A stretch of DNA of 64,000 bases from the NCBI RefSeq assembly GCF_000270285.1, contig NC_015738.1, positions 1,488,001 to 1,552,000 on the forward strand. The letters are read 5' to 3'. Positions 24,088 through 32,534 of this stretch are shown piece by piece. Source of the stretch: Eggerthella sp. YY7918 (lineage in GTDB: Bacteria; Actinomycetota; Coriobacteriia; Coriobacteriales; Eggerthellaceae). The notes beneath the pieces are model-generated. The model did no database searches and was not told where the DNA came from. It worked only from the letters and a program-made list of their open reading frames with translations. Position numbers and translations under genes: made by a program. Within the stretch, counting starts at the first letter, position 1; every line of letters starts with the position of its first letter.

Positions 24088-25457
24088 GGAGCGTGGCTGA
24101 TATAACGGTAAAGGGCGCTGCGCTCGCGGCCGCAGCGGCAGGAGATTTCTCTGATCTGCCTATTCACAATCCAGCCATCGAGTGCGCCTCGCGAGAAGAC
24201 ATTCGTGCTATCCAGCTTGCAAAGCTTATCGACCAGGTGGCATGGACCTACGAGCGCGTTGATTGGTATCGCGCACGCATGAACGAGCAGGGTGTGACGC
24301 CTGCCGACATACGCACGCTTGATGACGTGCGTAAACTTCCGTTCACGGATAAATCTGTGTTACGCGATACGTTTCCCTATGGTCTGTTCGCCGTACCGCT
24401 TGACGAAGTGGTCGAGCTGCACGCTTCGTCGGGTACCACCGGCAAACCCATCGTGGTGGGGTATAACCGAAGCGACATGGATATGTGGGCCGACTGCATC
24501 ATGCGCCTTGTGCAGATGGCGGGTGTCGTGCCAGGTGACCGCGCGCAGATGGCCTTTGGATATGGCATGTTCACAGGCGGCTTTGGCTTGCATTACGGCT
24601 TGCAGAAGCTTGGCTGCATGATGATTCCCGCCGGTTCAGGCAACACCGAACGGCACATTCAGATGATCGAAGACTACGGAACCACCGTGCTTGTGGCTAC
24701 ACCCTCCTACGCACTGCATGTGTGCGAGGTGGGGGAGCAGATGGGCTTTGACTGGGCGGCTTCGACGTTGCGCGTGGGCCTGTTCGGTGGAGAACCGTGT
24801 CCGCCGGGCCTAAAAGCCGAGATCGAGCAGCGTATGCATATTGTATGCACCGATAACTACGGCCTGACCGAGGTCATGGGTCCGGGCGTGTCGGGCGAAT
24901 GTCTTGCATCGCGCGATATGCAGCACATTGCCGAGGATCATTTTTTGTGGGAGGTTGTCGATCCTGAAACCGGTGAAGCGGTGGGAGAGGGCGAAGAAGG
25001 CGAATTGGTACTCACTCCGCTTGGTAAGCAGGCCATTCCGGTGCTGCGTTATCGCACGCACGATCTGACACGCGTGATAACTGAACCGTGTGAGTGCGGT
25101 CGTACCACTGCGCGCATGCAGAAGGTGCGTTCGCGCTCCGACGACATGCTTATCATTCGCGGTACGAACGTATTCCCGTCGCAGGTGGAGGATGTGCTGG
25201 CGGGCATTGAAGGCGTTACGCCGCACTATCGCATTGTCGTGGAAAGCGTGGGCGGTCTTGATCGTATGACCGTACATGTCGAACTCAAGCCCGAGGCATT
25301 CAGCGATTCGTTTGAACAGATGGAGGCCCTGCGCCGCTCCATCGAAGAGCGCCTGAAGGGCGTGTTGCTTGTGGGTGTCAAGGTGCGCCTCGTTGAACCG
25401 GGCGGCATAGAACGCACCACCGGCAAAGCCAAACACGTCGAGGACCTGCGTAAGTAA
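24084..25457 (+). CDS. paaK: Phenylacetate-CoA ligase family AMP-forming enzyme (copy 2)
   Basis: 457 aa, clearly paralogous to copy 1 (HASSGTTGKPIVVGY, YGLTEVMGPGVSGECLASR, RYRTHDLTR, SRSDDMLIIRGTNVFPSQVED). It carries about 20 extra N-terminal residues. Starts considered are GTG at 24084 (overlapping the ACT stop, chosen for coupling) and GTG at 24093. It sits at the end of iorA-iorB-ACT-paaK, a grouping that fits fermentation of aromatic amino acids: aryl pyruvate to aryl-acetyl-CoA to free acid, or the reverse. The direction is not readable from sequence. Confidence 0.88.
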   Translation: MRSVADITVKGAALAAAAAGDFSDLPIHNPAIECASREDIRAIQLAKLIDQVAWTYERVDWYRARMNEQGVTPADIRTLDDVRKLPFTDKSVLRDTFPYGLFAVPLDEVVELHASSGTTGKPIVVGYNRSDMDMWADCIMRLVQMAGVVPGDRAQMAFGYGMFTGGFGLHYGLQKLGCMMIPAGSGNTERHIQMIEDYGTTVLVATPSYALHVCEVGEQMGFDWAASTLRVGLFGGEPCPPGLKAEIEQRMHIVCTDNYGLTEVMGPGVSGECLASRDMQHIAEDHFLWEVVDPETGEAVGEGEEGELVLTPLGKQAIPVLRYRTHDLTRVITEPCECGRTTARMQKVRSRSDDMLIIRGTNVFPSQVEDVLAGIEGVTPHYRIVVESVGGLDRMTVHVELKPEAFSDSFEQMEALRRSIEERLKGVLLVGVKVRLVEPGGIERTTGKAKHVEDLRK

Positions 25458-25481
25458 CGGTCGCTGTCAACAGGGGAGAGG

Positions 25482-25589
25482 GGAGCCGGAGGGGGCATCC
25501 CGTGCTCAAACAGTCCTGAGCTCGCACGAACGCCCCGCAGGGGCGTTCGGCTCGTGCGGAACTGCGCTCGGGATACCCCCTCCGGCTCC
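25482..25589. repeat. 108-bp imperfect palindrome between paaK and gluQ
   Basis: Outer arms of 21 bp at 25482-25502 and 25569-25589 match at 20 of 21 positions (GGAGCCGGAGGGGG and its complement at the outer ends). Inside is a second perfect hairpin, GAACGCCCC-GCA-GGGGCGTTC (25528-25548), flanked by GCACGA / TCGTGC. The whole can fold as one long stem. There is no U-run, so it is not a standard terminator. It may be a repeat element or mRNA-stabilising or rho-blocking structure. Confidence 0.75.
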
Positions 25590-25643
25590 TTCTCCTTGCA
25601 AGAACTATTAACCTGCATACCTAACAAACGGAAACCGTCGCAT

Positions 25644-26618
25644 ATGGAACAGCAACCTTCATCCTCTTTTCCCACTCCTATCGTTGGTCGGTTTGCGCCG
25701 TCTCCGACGGGGAGGATGCATGCGGGCAATGTGTTTGCGGCGCTGATGGCGTGGTTGGTGGCGAAGTCTCAGGGCGGACGCATCGTGCTGCGCATTGAGG
25801 ATCTTGATCGCGAGCGCTCAAAGCCAGAATACATCGATGCGCTGCTGCATGATTTTGAAGCACTGGGACTCACCTGGGACGTGGGTCCCTACTTTCAGCA
25901 TGATCGCCAGGAGGCGTACCGAGCCGCCTTTGAACAGCTGCGAGAGCGTGATCTTGTCTACCCGTGTTTTTGTACGCGGGCCGATCTTCACGCCGCGTCG
26001 GCGCCGCACCGGGGTGAAAAGCCGGTGTATCCTGGCACATGTCGTGCGCTCACCAACAAGGAGCGTTCCATCCGTGCGCAGAACCGCACTCCAGCTCAGC
26101 GGCTTGTTGTGCCTGACGAAGTGGTGTCGTTCGTTGACCAAATACAGGGTCCCTATGAACAAAATCTCGCATATGAGTGCGGTGATTTTCTGGTGCAGCG
26201 CTCAGACGGGGCTTTTGCCTACCAGCTTGCCGTCGTGGTGGACGATGCGGAGCAGGGTGTGAACTCGGTGGTGCGAGGTGTGGATCTGCTGTGCTCTACG
26301 CCGCAGCAGATATATCTCCAGCGCCTTCTCGGCCTTTCGCAGCCCGCCTATGCGCACATCCCGCTTCTTGTGGCAGAAAAAGATCGCCGTCTTTCCAAAC
26401 GCGATAAGGATGCGTCTCTCGATGCGATGCTTGCGCGTTTCAAAACGCCCGAAGGGATTATCGGACACCTTGCGGGTTTGACGGGTCTTGCGTCCACCTG
26501 TGATCCTATAACACCTGAACAGCTGCTCGATACGTTTGATCTTACGCGCTTATCGAGCATATTCGAAGATCTTATTCAAATCAGCTGGCAGGAGGGCTAC
26601 TCCGTCTTAGGCGAATAG
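25644..26618 (+). CDS. gluQ: Glutamyl-Q tRNA(Asp) synthetase-like protein
   Basis: 324 aa. It resembles a truncated glutamyl-tRNA synthetase. The class I motif is RFAPSPTGRMHAGN near residue 16. LRIEDLDRER and a KLSKRDK-like loop (RRLSKRDKD near 248) follow. The anticodon-binding half is missing, and Cys residues of a zinc site are near 103-130 (CFCTRADL, YPGTC). The family glutamylates queuosine-34 of tRNA(Asp). ATG at 25644 is chosen by homology; the upstream part of the frame runs through the palindrome. It overlaps the next, opposite gene by 12 bp. Confidence 0.88.
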   Translation: MEQQPSSSFPTPIVGRFAPSPTGRMHAGNVFAALMAWLVAKSQGGRIVLRIEDLDRERSKPEYIDALLHDFEALGLTWDVGPYFQHDRQEAYRAAFEQLRERDLVYPCFCTRADLHAASAPHRGEKPVYPGTCRALTNKERSIRAQNRTPAQRLVVPDEVVSFVDQIQGPYEQNLAYECGDFLVQRSDGAFAYQLAVVVDDAEQGVNSVVRGVDLLCSTPQQIYLQRLLGLSQPAYAHIPLLVAEKDRRLSKRDKDASLDAMLARFKTPEGIIGHLAGLTGLASTCDPITPEQLLDTFDLTRLSSIFEDLIQISWQEGYSVLGE

Positions 26619-27044
26619 TATCGAAACTGCCGTCATAAGAATACAGCTCGCCAGAAGCAGAAGGAAAAGGCGCAGACGACCCGTCTTAAAGCGACTGGCA
26701 TAGTTGTCCTTTTTCCATCCGGCAAACAGCGTCCATAACAGACAACCGCAGAAGGCTAAAAGCGAGATATTGTTGAGAACAGTTGCAATCTGCACGAACA
26801 GGGTCATGCCGGTGAGCTTGCCCATCTCGTAGGCCATGAGGGTTGCCACAATCGCAAAACACGTCACCATGACCCATGCCGCATGTTGAGCCGCCTTTGT
26901 CGTTCCTTCAGGAAAGAAGGTTCCTTTTTTGGTAATCTCCGGCTTGGCGATAAGCTCAAGCCAACGTCCTTTGTAGAGCTGAAGCGCCAAAGCTCCAAAC
27001 ACAACGAGCAGCACCGTTCCTAGAATAAAACGGGCAATCTCCAT
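26607..27044 (-). CDS. Small integral membrane protein of unknown function
   Basis: 145 aa with four predicted membrane helices (about residues 5-22, 55-72, 78-104, 122-144). No family motif recognised. The start is the ATG at 27044 with GAGAGG upstream. The 3' ends of this gene and gluQ overlap by 12 bp. It is preceded by a 150-bp gap with a TATACT box on the minus strand near 27119-27114 and a short AAAGC/GCTTT palindrome, so it may have its own promoter. Confidence 0.65.
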   Translation of the reverse strand: MEIARFILGTVLLVVFGALALQLYKGRWLELIAKPEITKKGTFFPEGTTKAAQHAAWVMVTCFAIVATLMAYEMGKLTGMTLFVQIATVLNNISLLAFCGCLLWTLFAGWKKDNYASRFKTGRLRLFLLLLASCILMTAVSILFA

Positions 27045-27194
27045 GGTACCTCTCCTTATTCTGACGCATCGATGCGGCCCCGAGTGAAAATCTGAACCGT
27101 ATGTGCACCAGTATAAAGCACTGCGCTTTGCTCTGCGAGATCACGCGTATGATCGCAGGGTCATATGATCATAAGCCCGTCTAATGTGAACCCC

Positions 27195-27893
27195 CTAGAA
27201 ACCAGGAGGTAAAATACCGATATTCATGTCGTAAACCAGATTTACTGCCCCAAGCCCGTTGTACAAAAGGAACGTTCCAGCAAACATGACTGCAACATAC
27301 AGCGCCGGCTCGCCGAGTCCGGGAAGTATCGCACTGGGGCTGAATGATGCGCTAGAAGAAACACGCGCGGTGCGCGTTGGCATACCCGATCCGCTTGACA
27401 GGATAAACCTCACAAGCTTGAAGAGAGCAAAGCCTATAAGGGCGCCTAAGGTGTTCATGATGAGATCGTCGATATCGGTTGAGCGGTTATTCAACAGCTG
27501 GCTCAGTTCAATAACAAGAGAGAAGGTAAACGCAAATCCTGTTGTCGACAATGCTCGTGCGGCACGCGGCCATATAAGCGGGAGCATAAACCCCAGGGGT
27601 ACGAACATGAGGGCATTCAGTATTGCGCTCGCGCCTATACCTTCCGAGAAGGGGATGAGGTTGACATGTAACATGGGCGCGTAGCCGGCAACACTACGCA
27701 CAATATCGTATATCGTGCCTGTTCCGGTGATGTATATCACGCAATAGATGTAGAGCGCAAACAGTATCGTGGGAAGCAGACGGCTTGCCGTGCGCATTGT
27801 ACGTCGGGCGTATACATGAACCACCACATACGCCACCAAAAAGGGAAGAAAGGCAGCGGCGAATCCATAGGCCAGTATGACCCACTCAAGCAT
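27195..27893 (-). CDS. VanZ family membrane protein
   Basis: 232 aa. VanZ-like domain: LHVNLIPFSEG, LNALMFVPLGFMLPLI, ELSQLLNNRSTDIDDLIMNTLGALIG, which is the conserved core, followed by a last helix near the C-terminus. VanZ proteins give low-level teicoplanin or lipoglycopeptide resistance in some bacteria by an unclear mechanism. ATG 27893 is chosen because of AAGGGGG at 6 nt; the frame is open to 27959. Two MerR-type operators and a matching promoter lie upstream (28025-28107), so it is probably controlled by the MerR protein encoded at 36.6-37.0 kb. Confidence 0.82.
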   Translation of the reverse strand: MLEWVILAYGFAAAFLPFLVAYVVVHVYARRTMRTASRLLPTILFALYIYCVIYITGTGTIYDIVRSVAGYAPMLHVNLIPFSEGIGASAILNALMFVPLGFMLPLIWPRAARALSTTGFAFTFSLVIELSQLLNNRSTDIDDLIMNTLGALIGFALFKLVRFILSSGSGMPTRTARVSSSASFSPSAILPGLGEPALYVAVMFAGTFLLYNGLGAVNLVYDMNIGILPPGF

Positions 27894-28024
27894 AGATACC
27901 CCCTTCTGTATTCGGTCGTCCGGCTCATTGTATCGACGAACTGAGGGCGCTTTGACCACTCTGGCTCTTCTTAAGGTCCCCTTAAGAGCTTTGTTTCTCT
28001 TGCTTTAGATTTTCCGTATGCACC

Positions 28025-28053
28025 AGAATATGAATTAGAGTTACTCTAATCAA
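28025..28053 (-). promoter_or_regulatory. vanZ promoter with MerR-type dyad in the spacer
   Basis: Minus strand TTGATT (28053-28048), 17-bp spacer, TATTCT (28030-28025). The palindrome TTAGAGTAACTCTAA (28035-28049) fills the spacer, the place where MerR-family activators bind. An identical 15-mer palindrome is 58 bp further upstream. Confidence 0.65.
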
Positions 28054-28092
28054 TAGCGTGCAGTACACGCACTGCCATTCAGAGAAGAGGTG

Positions 28093-28107
28093 TTAGAGTT
28101 ACTCTAA
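28093..28107. promoter_or_regulatory. Second MerR-type operator upstream of vanZ
   Basis: The same 15-bp palindrome, TTAGAGTTACTCTAA, starts 2 bp beyond the menA stop codon. It matches the operators in front of merR at 37011-37064. Confidence 0.6.
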
Positions 28108-28109
28108 TG

Positions 28110-29069
28110 CTAGAGGGTTAGCGTTATGCTGCTGGCGAAGATGGCGGCAGCATAGAATGCGCCGAGGGCAATATTCACGCCGCAGATCTGCGCCATGGCG
28201 CCAATGCGCGAGGCGGGAACAAGCGGGTTTCCAAGCAACGCCTTCAAGAGCGGCAAGCATCCCAACAGCATAAACACCACAACGATCAATCCGTTAGTGA
28301 AGAAGACGCCCACCAAAATGACGATGGACACAAGCCACGCGTACACACATCCATGGTAAAGCGTGTGCGCCCGCTTACGGCCGAGCAAGGTGGGAAGCGT
28401 TCGTCGGCCTACAGCAACATCTTTTTCAATGTCGCAGGTATTGTTTGTCATCATGATGAGGCCAACGCCAATGATGGTGGGCACCGCCCAGAGGAGCGCC
28501 CGTAAATCAAACACGCCCGTAAGCGCCTGATAGCAGGCGAGGGGAATGAGCCCTCCCATCACAAACCCGCTGACCACCTCACCGATAGGCAGATAGGAAA
28601 TGGGTGTTTTCCCGGCCGAGTACAGCACGACGATAAGGGCACCCACCACGCCGAGGGCAAGGGGAATCCACCCAGCCATCCAAATGACGTACACGCCCAG
28701 CGCAAAGGCCGCAACCAAAAAGCCGATAGCTAGTCCAAGCGCCGCATGCGGGTTTACGTTGTTGTATACAAGAACAGCGTCGCTTTCTTCCACATTGTCG
28801 TCAGCCGAATCGGCACCCTTTACGTAGTCGTAGTAATCGTTAAACGTATTTACGGCCGATTGCATGAGTATGCAGATGGCCAACAGGACGCACGTCATGA
28901 CGATTGAAACTGAAGGTGCCGTAACTGCCGCGGCGGCGCTGGCAATGAGCACCGGAAAGATTGCAGCCGGCCACGTATGGGGAGCGGCTAACTGAAGGGC
29001 CATACGTGCGGTCAGACGCGCAAAAGAAGGTGCGTCCTGCGTGTTTTCGGCCTCCAGAACCTCATTCAT
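28110..29069 (-). CDS. menA: 1,4-dihydroxy-2-naphthoate polyprenyltransferase
   Basis: 319 aa UbiA-superfamily prenyltransferase with about nine membrane helices. Two Asp-rich motifs bind the Mg-prenyl diphosphate: NDYYDYVKGAD near residue 77 and DIEKDVAVGRRT near 213. The HTWPAAIFPVLIA start and the second motif point to MenA rather than UbiA or a chlorophyll synthase. It makes demethylmenaquinone. It overlaps the preceding DUF2974 gene by 4 bp, and a possible DHNA-CoA thioesterase lies divergent behind that. Confidence 0.87.
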   Translation of the reverse strand: MNEVLEAENTQDAPSFARLTARMALQLAAPHTWPAAIFPVLIASAAAAVTAPSVSIVMTCVLLAICILMQSAVNTFNDYYDYVKGADSADDNVEESDAVLVYNNVNPHAALGLAIGFLVAAFALGVYVIWMAGWIPLALGVVGALIVVLYSAGKTPISYLPIGEVVSGFVMGGLIPLACYQALTGVFDLRALLWAVPTIIGVGLIMMTNNTCDIEKDVAVGRRTLPTLLGRKRAHTLYHGCVYAWLVSIVILVGVFFTNGLIVVVFMLLGCLPLLKALLGNPLVPASRIGAMAQICGVNIALGAFYAAAIFASSITLTL

Positions 29070-30262
29070 TGCTTCTGTCCTTTCCGGCTGTATGCTTCGC
29101 GCTTACGTGGAAGCCATGTAGGGGGAGCTGGCTTAAAGCGGCGCAACGTCTCATTCTTTAAAATGCCGCCGAGCGAGCCGAGCGTCTGCCAAATGAAGCT
29201 CTTTGTTTCTGTATCAAGCTTCGTTCCTGTTCCTAAAACCTGTCGCGTATTCGAAAAGAGCTTCTCTTGAAACTCCGCCCAGCTATTTGCTTCGGTGGAT
29301 GCCAGCAGCTCGTAGATGGTGTCGATGAAGCGCTCCCGTTCCTCGGGCGTTTTGCTGCGCAGCCACGCATCAAGCGCCTCGTCGAAAAAGACCGCCGAAG
29401 GATTGAGCGCCTCCTGGTATACGAAATCGGATCCTTCTGTTTGCCAGGTGAACGGTTCATGTTGAAACACTGACATCGCCGACGATTGCACCACGCGATA
29501 GTCCGGTCGTCGTTCAAGTATCATGCCAAATGCGGACGATTCTGGCACGGTTTTATGCAACAGGGTGCAAAAGCGCTCATCGCTCATGCGTGGCGACGGG
29601 TCTTCCAAGAAAGAGGGACCATCGTGATTGAACACGCCTTTTATTCGGCAAAACACCTCTTCATCGGTGGTAAGTGCGGCATATTCGGCAAGGTTGCCAC
29701 CCTTAGAGTGCCCGCCTAGTATAAGGGGACACTGGCAGGCAGATGCTACCCCCGAAACATAGGCCGCCGCGGCGCGCTGTGAGGGAATGACCTCTTTGAA
29801 GCACAGATTGAAGTCTTCCTTCCAGCCGGCAAAGCTGCCGTCTGTCCCGCGAAATGCCAGGTAGGCGTATTCTCCTTCGGCGGCAGGGAAGAAGAGCGTC
29901 ACTGCTGAAAACTGCTTTTCCACCGCATCGGAATGCTCGTTGGTGTAAAAAGCCACTTCAACGTTGCGCAGACGGCGACTTGCTTGCACGGCGCGGAAAA
30001 AATCTTCGGTATCGCGCGCATCCTCGAGCCAGCAGCGCTGCGAAAGCGTTTCCCACGAGCTGAGTGACACCACGTCATGCAAGAGTACGCGAGCAGCGCC
30101 CGATGCATCCAGCGGGGCCTGTGTTCCCGGAAGGGCAGAGGAGGCGGCATCTTCGTAATTTAAATAGGCAAGCGATGCGAATACCAAGGAATCGACGGGG
30201 TTAAACGGTGATTCCGCGAAAGTTCGCTGCTCTTCAACTATGTAAGCTACGATGTTTCTCAT
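29066..30262 (-). CDS. DUF2974 (Mbeg1-like) alpha/beta-hydrolase family protein
   Basis: 398 aa. The nucleophile elbow reads GGHSKGGNLAEYAAL (Ser in GHSKG), preceded by YAYLAFRGTDGSFAGWKEDF. The family looks like a lipase-type hydrolase, but its substrate is unknown. The N-terminus SLVFASLAYLNYED is typical. No signal peptide. It is the first gene of a two-gene unit with menA and divergent from the thioesterase (41 bp to its ATG). Confidence 0.78.
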   Translation of the reverse strand: MRNIVAYIVEEQRTFAESPFNPVDSLVFASLAYLNYEDAASSALPGTQAPLDASGAARVLLHDVVSLSSWETLSQRCWLEDARDTEDFFRAVQASRRLRNVEVAFYTNEHSDAVEKQFSAVTLFFPAAEGEYAYLAFRGTDGSFAGWKEDFNLCFKEVIPSQRAAAAYVSGVASACQCPLILGGHSKGGNLAEYAALTTDEEVFCRIKGVFNHDGPSFLEDPSPRMSDERFCTLLHKTVPESSAFGMILERRPDYRVVQSSAMSVFQHEPFTWQTEGSDFVYQEALNPSAVFFDEALDAWLRSKTPEERERFIDTIYELLASTEANSWAEFQEKLFSNTRQVLGTGTKLDTETKSFIWQTLGSLGGILKNETLRRFKPAPPTWLPRKREAYSRKGQKQ

Positions 30263-30303
30263 ACAACCATTGTAGCCGATTGCGAAGGACGGTCACTGAA
30301 GCC

Positions 30304-30789
30304 ATGCGGGTTTGCACGCCAATTACCATACGCTATGCTGAAACGGACATGATGGGCATTGTGTATCACGCGAACTATCTGCTGTATTTTGAAGACGCGC
30401 GTACCGCATTTCTGGAAGCTATCGGATTTCCTTACGATCGAATTGAGCAGGCGGGCTATGTATCACCCGTGGTCAACTTCACGGTGAACTACGGCGAACC
30501 GTTGCATTATGGCGATGTGGCGGTGGTGCGTACGCGTATCGTGTCATCGCGCCCCACCAAGACGATATATGCCTACGAGGTGTTCAAGCAGGGGCAAGAT
30601 CTCGAAACGGAAAAGCCGTGCTGCACGGGCGAAAGCACTCACTGTCTTGTCGATGCAACCACGTTTAAGCCGGTCAGTCTTAAACGTGTGATGCCAGAAT
30701 TATACGCGCGCTACGCGGAAGTACTTGAACCGGAAAATGCCATCGCAGGTACTAAGAAATCCGCACAGGCCTCTGAGACTGCATCGTAG
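30304..30789 (+). CDS. Hotdog-fold acyl-CoA thioesterase (YbgC/4-HBT type)
   Basis: 161 aa. The catalytic segment YAETDMMGIVYHANYLLYFEDAR (Asp15 in the TDMMG loop) is the 4-hydroxybenzoyl-CoA thioesterase signature. The start ATG at 30304 is chosen on alignment; the ribosome site is weak (GAAGG 12-16 nt upstream). Because it lies next to menA, the missing DHNA-CoA thioesterase step of menaquinone synthesis is a fair guess; a general YbgC role is the alternative. It is followed after 11 bp by a PAP2 gene. Confidence 0.8.
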   Translation: MRVCTPITIRYAETDMMGIVYHANYLLYFEDARTAFLEAIGFPYDRIEQAGYVSPVVNFTVNYGEPLHYGDVAVVRTRIVSSRPTKTIYAYEVFKQGQDLETEKPCCTGESTHCLVDATTFKPVSLKRVMPELYARYAEVLEPENAIAGTKKSAQASETAS

Positions 30790-30800
30790 CAGGTGAGCTT

Positions 30801-31346
30801 GTGGATCAGGCCATTCTCGATAGCATACAGGCACAGCTCCGCTCGCCTTTTCTAGATGTGTTCATGACGTTCGTCACGCACCTGGGTGATTTTGCGCTCA
30901 TATGGTTTGCGATTGCCCTTATTCTTATTGCGCAACCGCGATATCGCCTTTACGGCGTGGCGGTGATTGTGGCCGTCATTGCGACGGCGCTCATCGGCAT
31001 GTTCGTATTAAAACCCCTGTTCGGACGCGTTCGTCCCTTCATTGCACACGATTTCATGGGGCTTCTCATCCCGCCACCTTCGGGTACGTCGTTTCCGTCG
31101 AATCATTCCATGGTGTCATTCGCGGCTGCCGCGGCGATATGTTGCTTGCCGAAGGGTAGCCGCGCGGTAACCGCCGTAAAGGCAGGTTCGGTGGTTTGCG
31201 CTATGCTGATCGCCTTTTCACGCATCTACCTGTATGTTCATTATCCCACCGACATTATTGGAGGCGCAATTATCGGCATCGCTCTTGGTATTGCGTCAGT
31301 GTGGGCGGTCAAGCGACTCTGGCCGCCGAAGAAACACGTCACCTAA
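30801..31346 (+). CDS. PAP2-family membrane phosphatase
   Basis: 181 aa with about five membrane helices. All three phosphatase motifs are present: KPLFGRVRP (residues 72-80), PSNHS (about 96-100, the catalytic His) and SRIYLYVHYPTDIIGG (about 134-149). Likely acts on undecaprenyl pyrophosphate or another lipid phosphate. The start is a GTG at 30801, close behind the thioesterase. Confidence 0.85.
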   Translation: MDQAILDSIQAQLRSPFLDVFMTFVTHLGDFALIWFAIALILIAQPRYRLYGVAVIVAVIATALIGMFVLKPLFGRVRPFIAHDFMGLLIPPPSGTSFPSNHSMVSFAAAAAICCLPKGSRAVTAVKAGSVVCAMLIAFSRIYLYVHYPTDIIGGAIIGIALGIASVWAVKRLWPPKKHVT

Positions 31347-31424
31347 CTGTTTTCGCTCTTTGCGTTCGCTCAGCAAGTACCGCAAAGGCACAGGACGCTG
31401 AATGGGCAACAAAGTGTGTGACAC

Positions 31425-32276
31425 TTACGATGCAGCGCGCGTTTTTGTTGAGGAGCGCGTCTTTTTCGTTGAAGCGCGGCGCGGGGGCTTCTTGTCATCG
31501 TCTGAACTATGCGTTTCGCCTTCGCGTTCTTTAAGGCTCGCGGCCAGGGCATCCATAAGATTGATAATGTTGGAAGGTTGCTGCGCAGGTTGCTCGACGG
31601 TCGTTTCTTTGCCGGCAATTTTATTTTGGATAAGCTCCATGACCCGTTCCTGATAGGTATTGCGAAAACGTGCCGGGTCGAAGGGTGCCGTCATGCTTTC
31701 AATGAGCTTTTTGGCCATCGAAAGTTCTTCGTCGGCTACCGCGGGGTGCTGCAAGGTTTTGGGAACATCCTTCACTTCGCTTTGGTAATGAAGCGTCATC
31801 ATAACAAGGTCGCCCTCGTGAGGGATAAGAGCGATCGGCGTTTCTGAATTGCCTATCACGGTGGTGCCGATGGCTATCTTGCCTTCTTCGGCCATAGCCC
31901 GATGGAGGAGTTCAAGGGCCTTTTCGCCGCCGGATTGCGCCACCACTTGATAAGGCTTTTCAAAATAGAGCGGCGGTACTTCTGACAGATCTGAAAATTG
32001 AACGATTTTAACGGAGCGATCCGCCTCCGTTTTAAGCGAGTCAAGTTCATCGTCGCTGATCACAACATACTTGCCCTTTTCGTATTGATAGCCCTTCACG
32101 ATGTCGTCGGGTCCCAATTCGCGCTTGCAATCAGGACACGTTTTGACATAGCGGACGCGTTTCATGCTGTCTTTAGCAAGTTGATTGAAACGTACCGCAT
32201 CGTCTTGTGTTGCGGTGTAGAGTTCGACGGGGATATAGACGAGGCCGAATGCAATGGCGCCTTTTCTGGCTGGCAT
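31425..32276 (-). CDS. ku: Bacterial Ku DNA-end-binding protein
   Basis: 283 aa. It opens with ARKGAIAFGLVYIPVELYTA, the Ku N-terminus, and has the CPDCKRELGPDDIVKGY zinc-like segment (only the CPDC pair) and the ring-forming middle part. The tail from about residue 245 is rich in Lys, Ser and Thr, as in other bacterial Ku proteins that bind DNA by the C-terminus. Ku recruits LigD for non-homologous end joining; no ligD is in the window. ATG 32276 with AGTAGG is preferred to a TTG at 32294. Confidence 0.9.
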   Translation of the reverse strand: MPARKGAIAFGLVYIPVELYTATQDDAVRFNQLAKDSMKRVRYVKTCPDCKRELGPDDIVKGYQYEKGKYVVISDDELDSLKTEADRSVKIVQFSDLSEVPPLYFEKPYQVVAQSGGEKALELLHRAMAEEGKIAIGTTVIGNSETPIALIPHEGDLVMMTLHYQSEVKDVPKTLQHPAVADEELSMAKKLIESMTAPFDPARFRNTYQERVMELIQNKIAGKETTVEQPAQQPSNIINLMDALAASLKEREGETHSSDDDKKPPRRASTKKTRSSTKTRAAS

Positions 32277-32300
32277 ACACGCACCTACTTTCAAACAGAA

Positions 32301-32322
32301 AGAGCCGGCATTCGCCGGCTCT
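32301..32322 (-). terminator. Hairpin terminator between the small ORF and ku
   Basis: AGAGCCGGC / GCCGGCTCT, 9-bp perfect stem with a 4-nt loop. On the minus strand it is followed by TTCTGTTTG, a moderate U-rich tail. Confidence 0.65.
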
Positions 32323-32341
32323 CAGGTACTTGTTTGATCAT

Positions 32342-32416
32342 TTACGCGAGACGCCTCACAAGAGCGGCACACGCACATGCGCCCACAAAACATACGAGGG
32401 AAATCACGTAGCCCAT
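32342..32416 (-). CDS. 24-residue hydrophobic small protein
   Basis: ATG at 32416 follows AAAGGAGG at 5 nt, one of the best ribosome sites in the window. The product, MGYVISLVCFVGACACAA plus LVRRLA, is a single membrane-spanning stretch with a positive end. A terminator follows 20 bp after the stop. I know no family; a small regulatory or toxin-like membrane peptide is possible. The frame is open upstream but offers no better start. Confidence 0.55.
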   Translation of the reverse strand: MGYVISLVCFVGACACAALVRRLA

Positions 32417-32534
32417 GATTCCTCCTTTGAGCGATTCCGAGAGGGCTTGCTGATACCCTAACGTATCGCCATGGGCTGTGCGAGCTGCCTGCTCAGGCGT
32501 TACCGCATTGTCCCCGTACTGTAGGGCGATGGCA

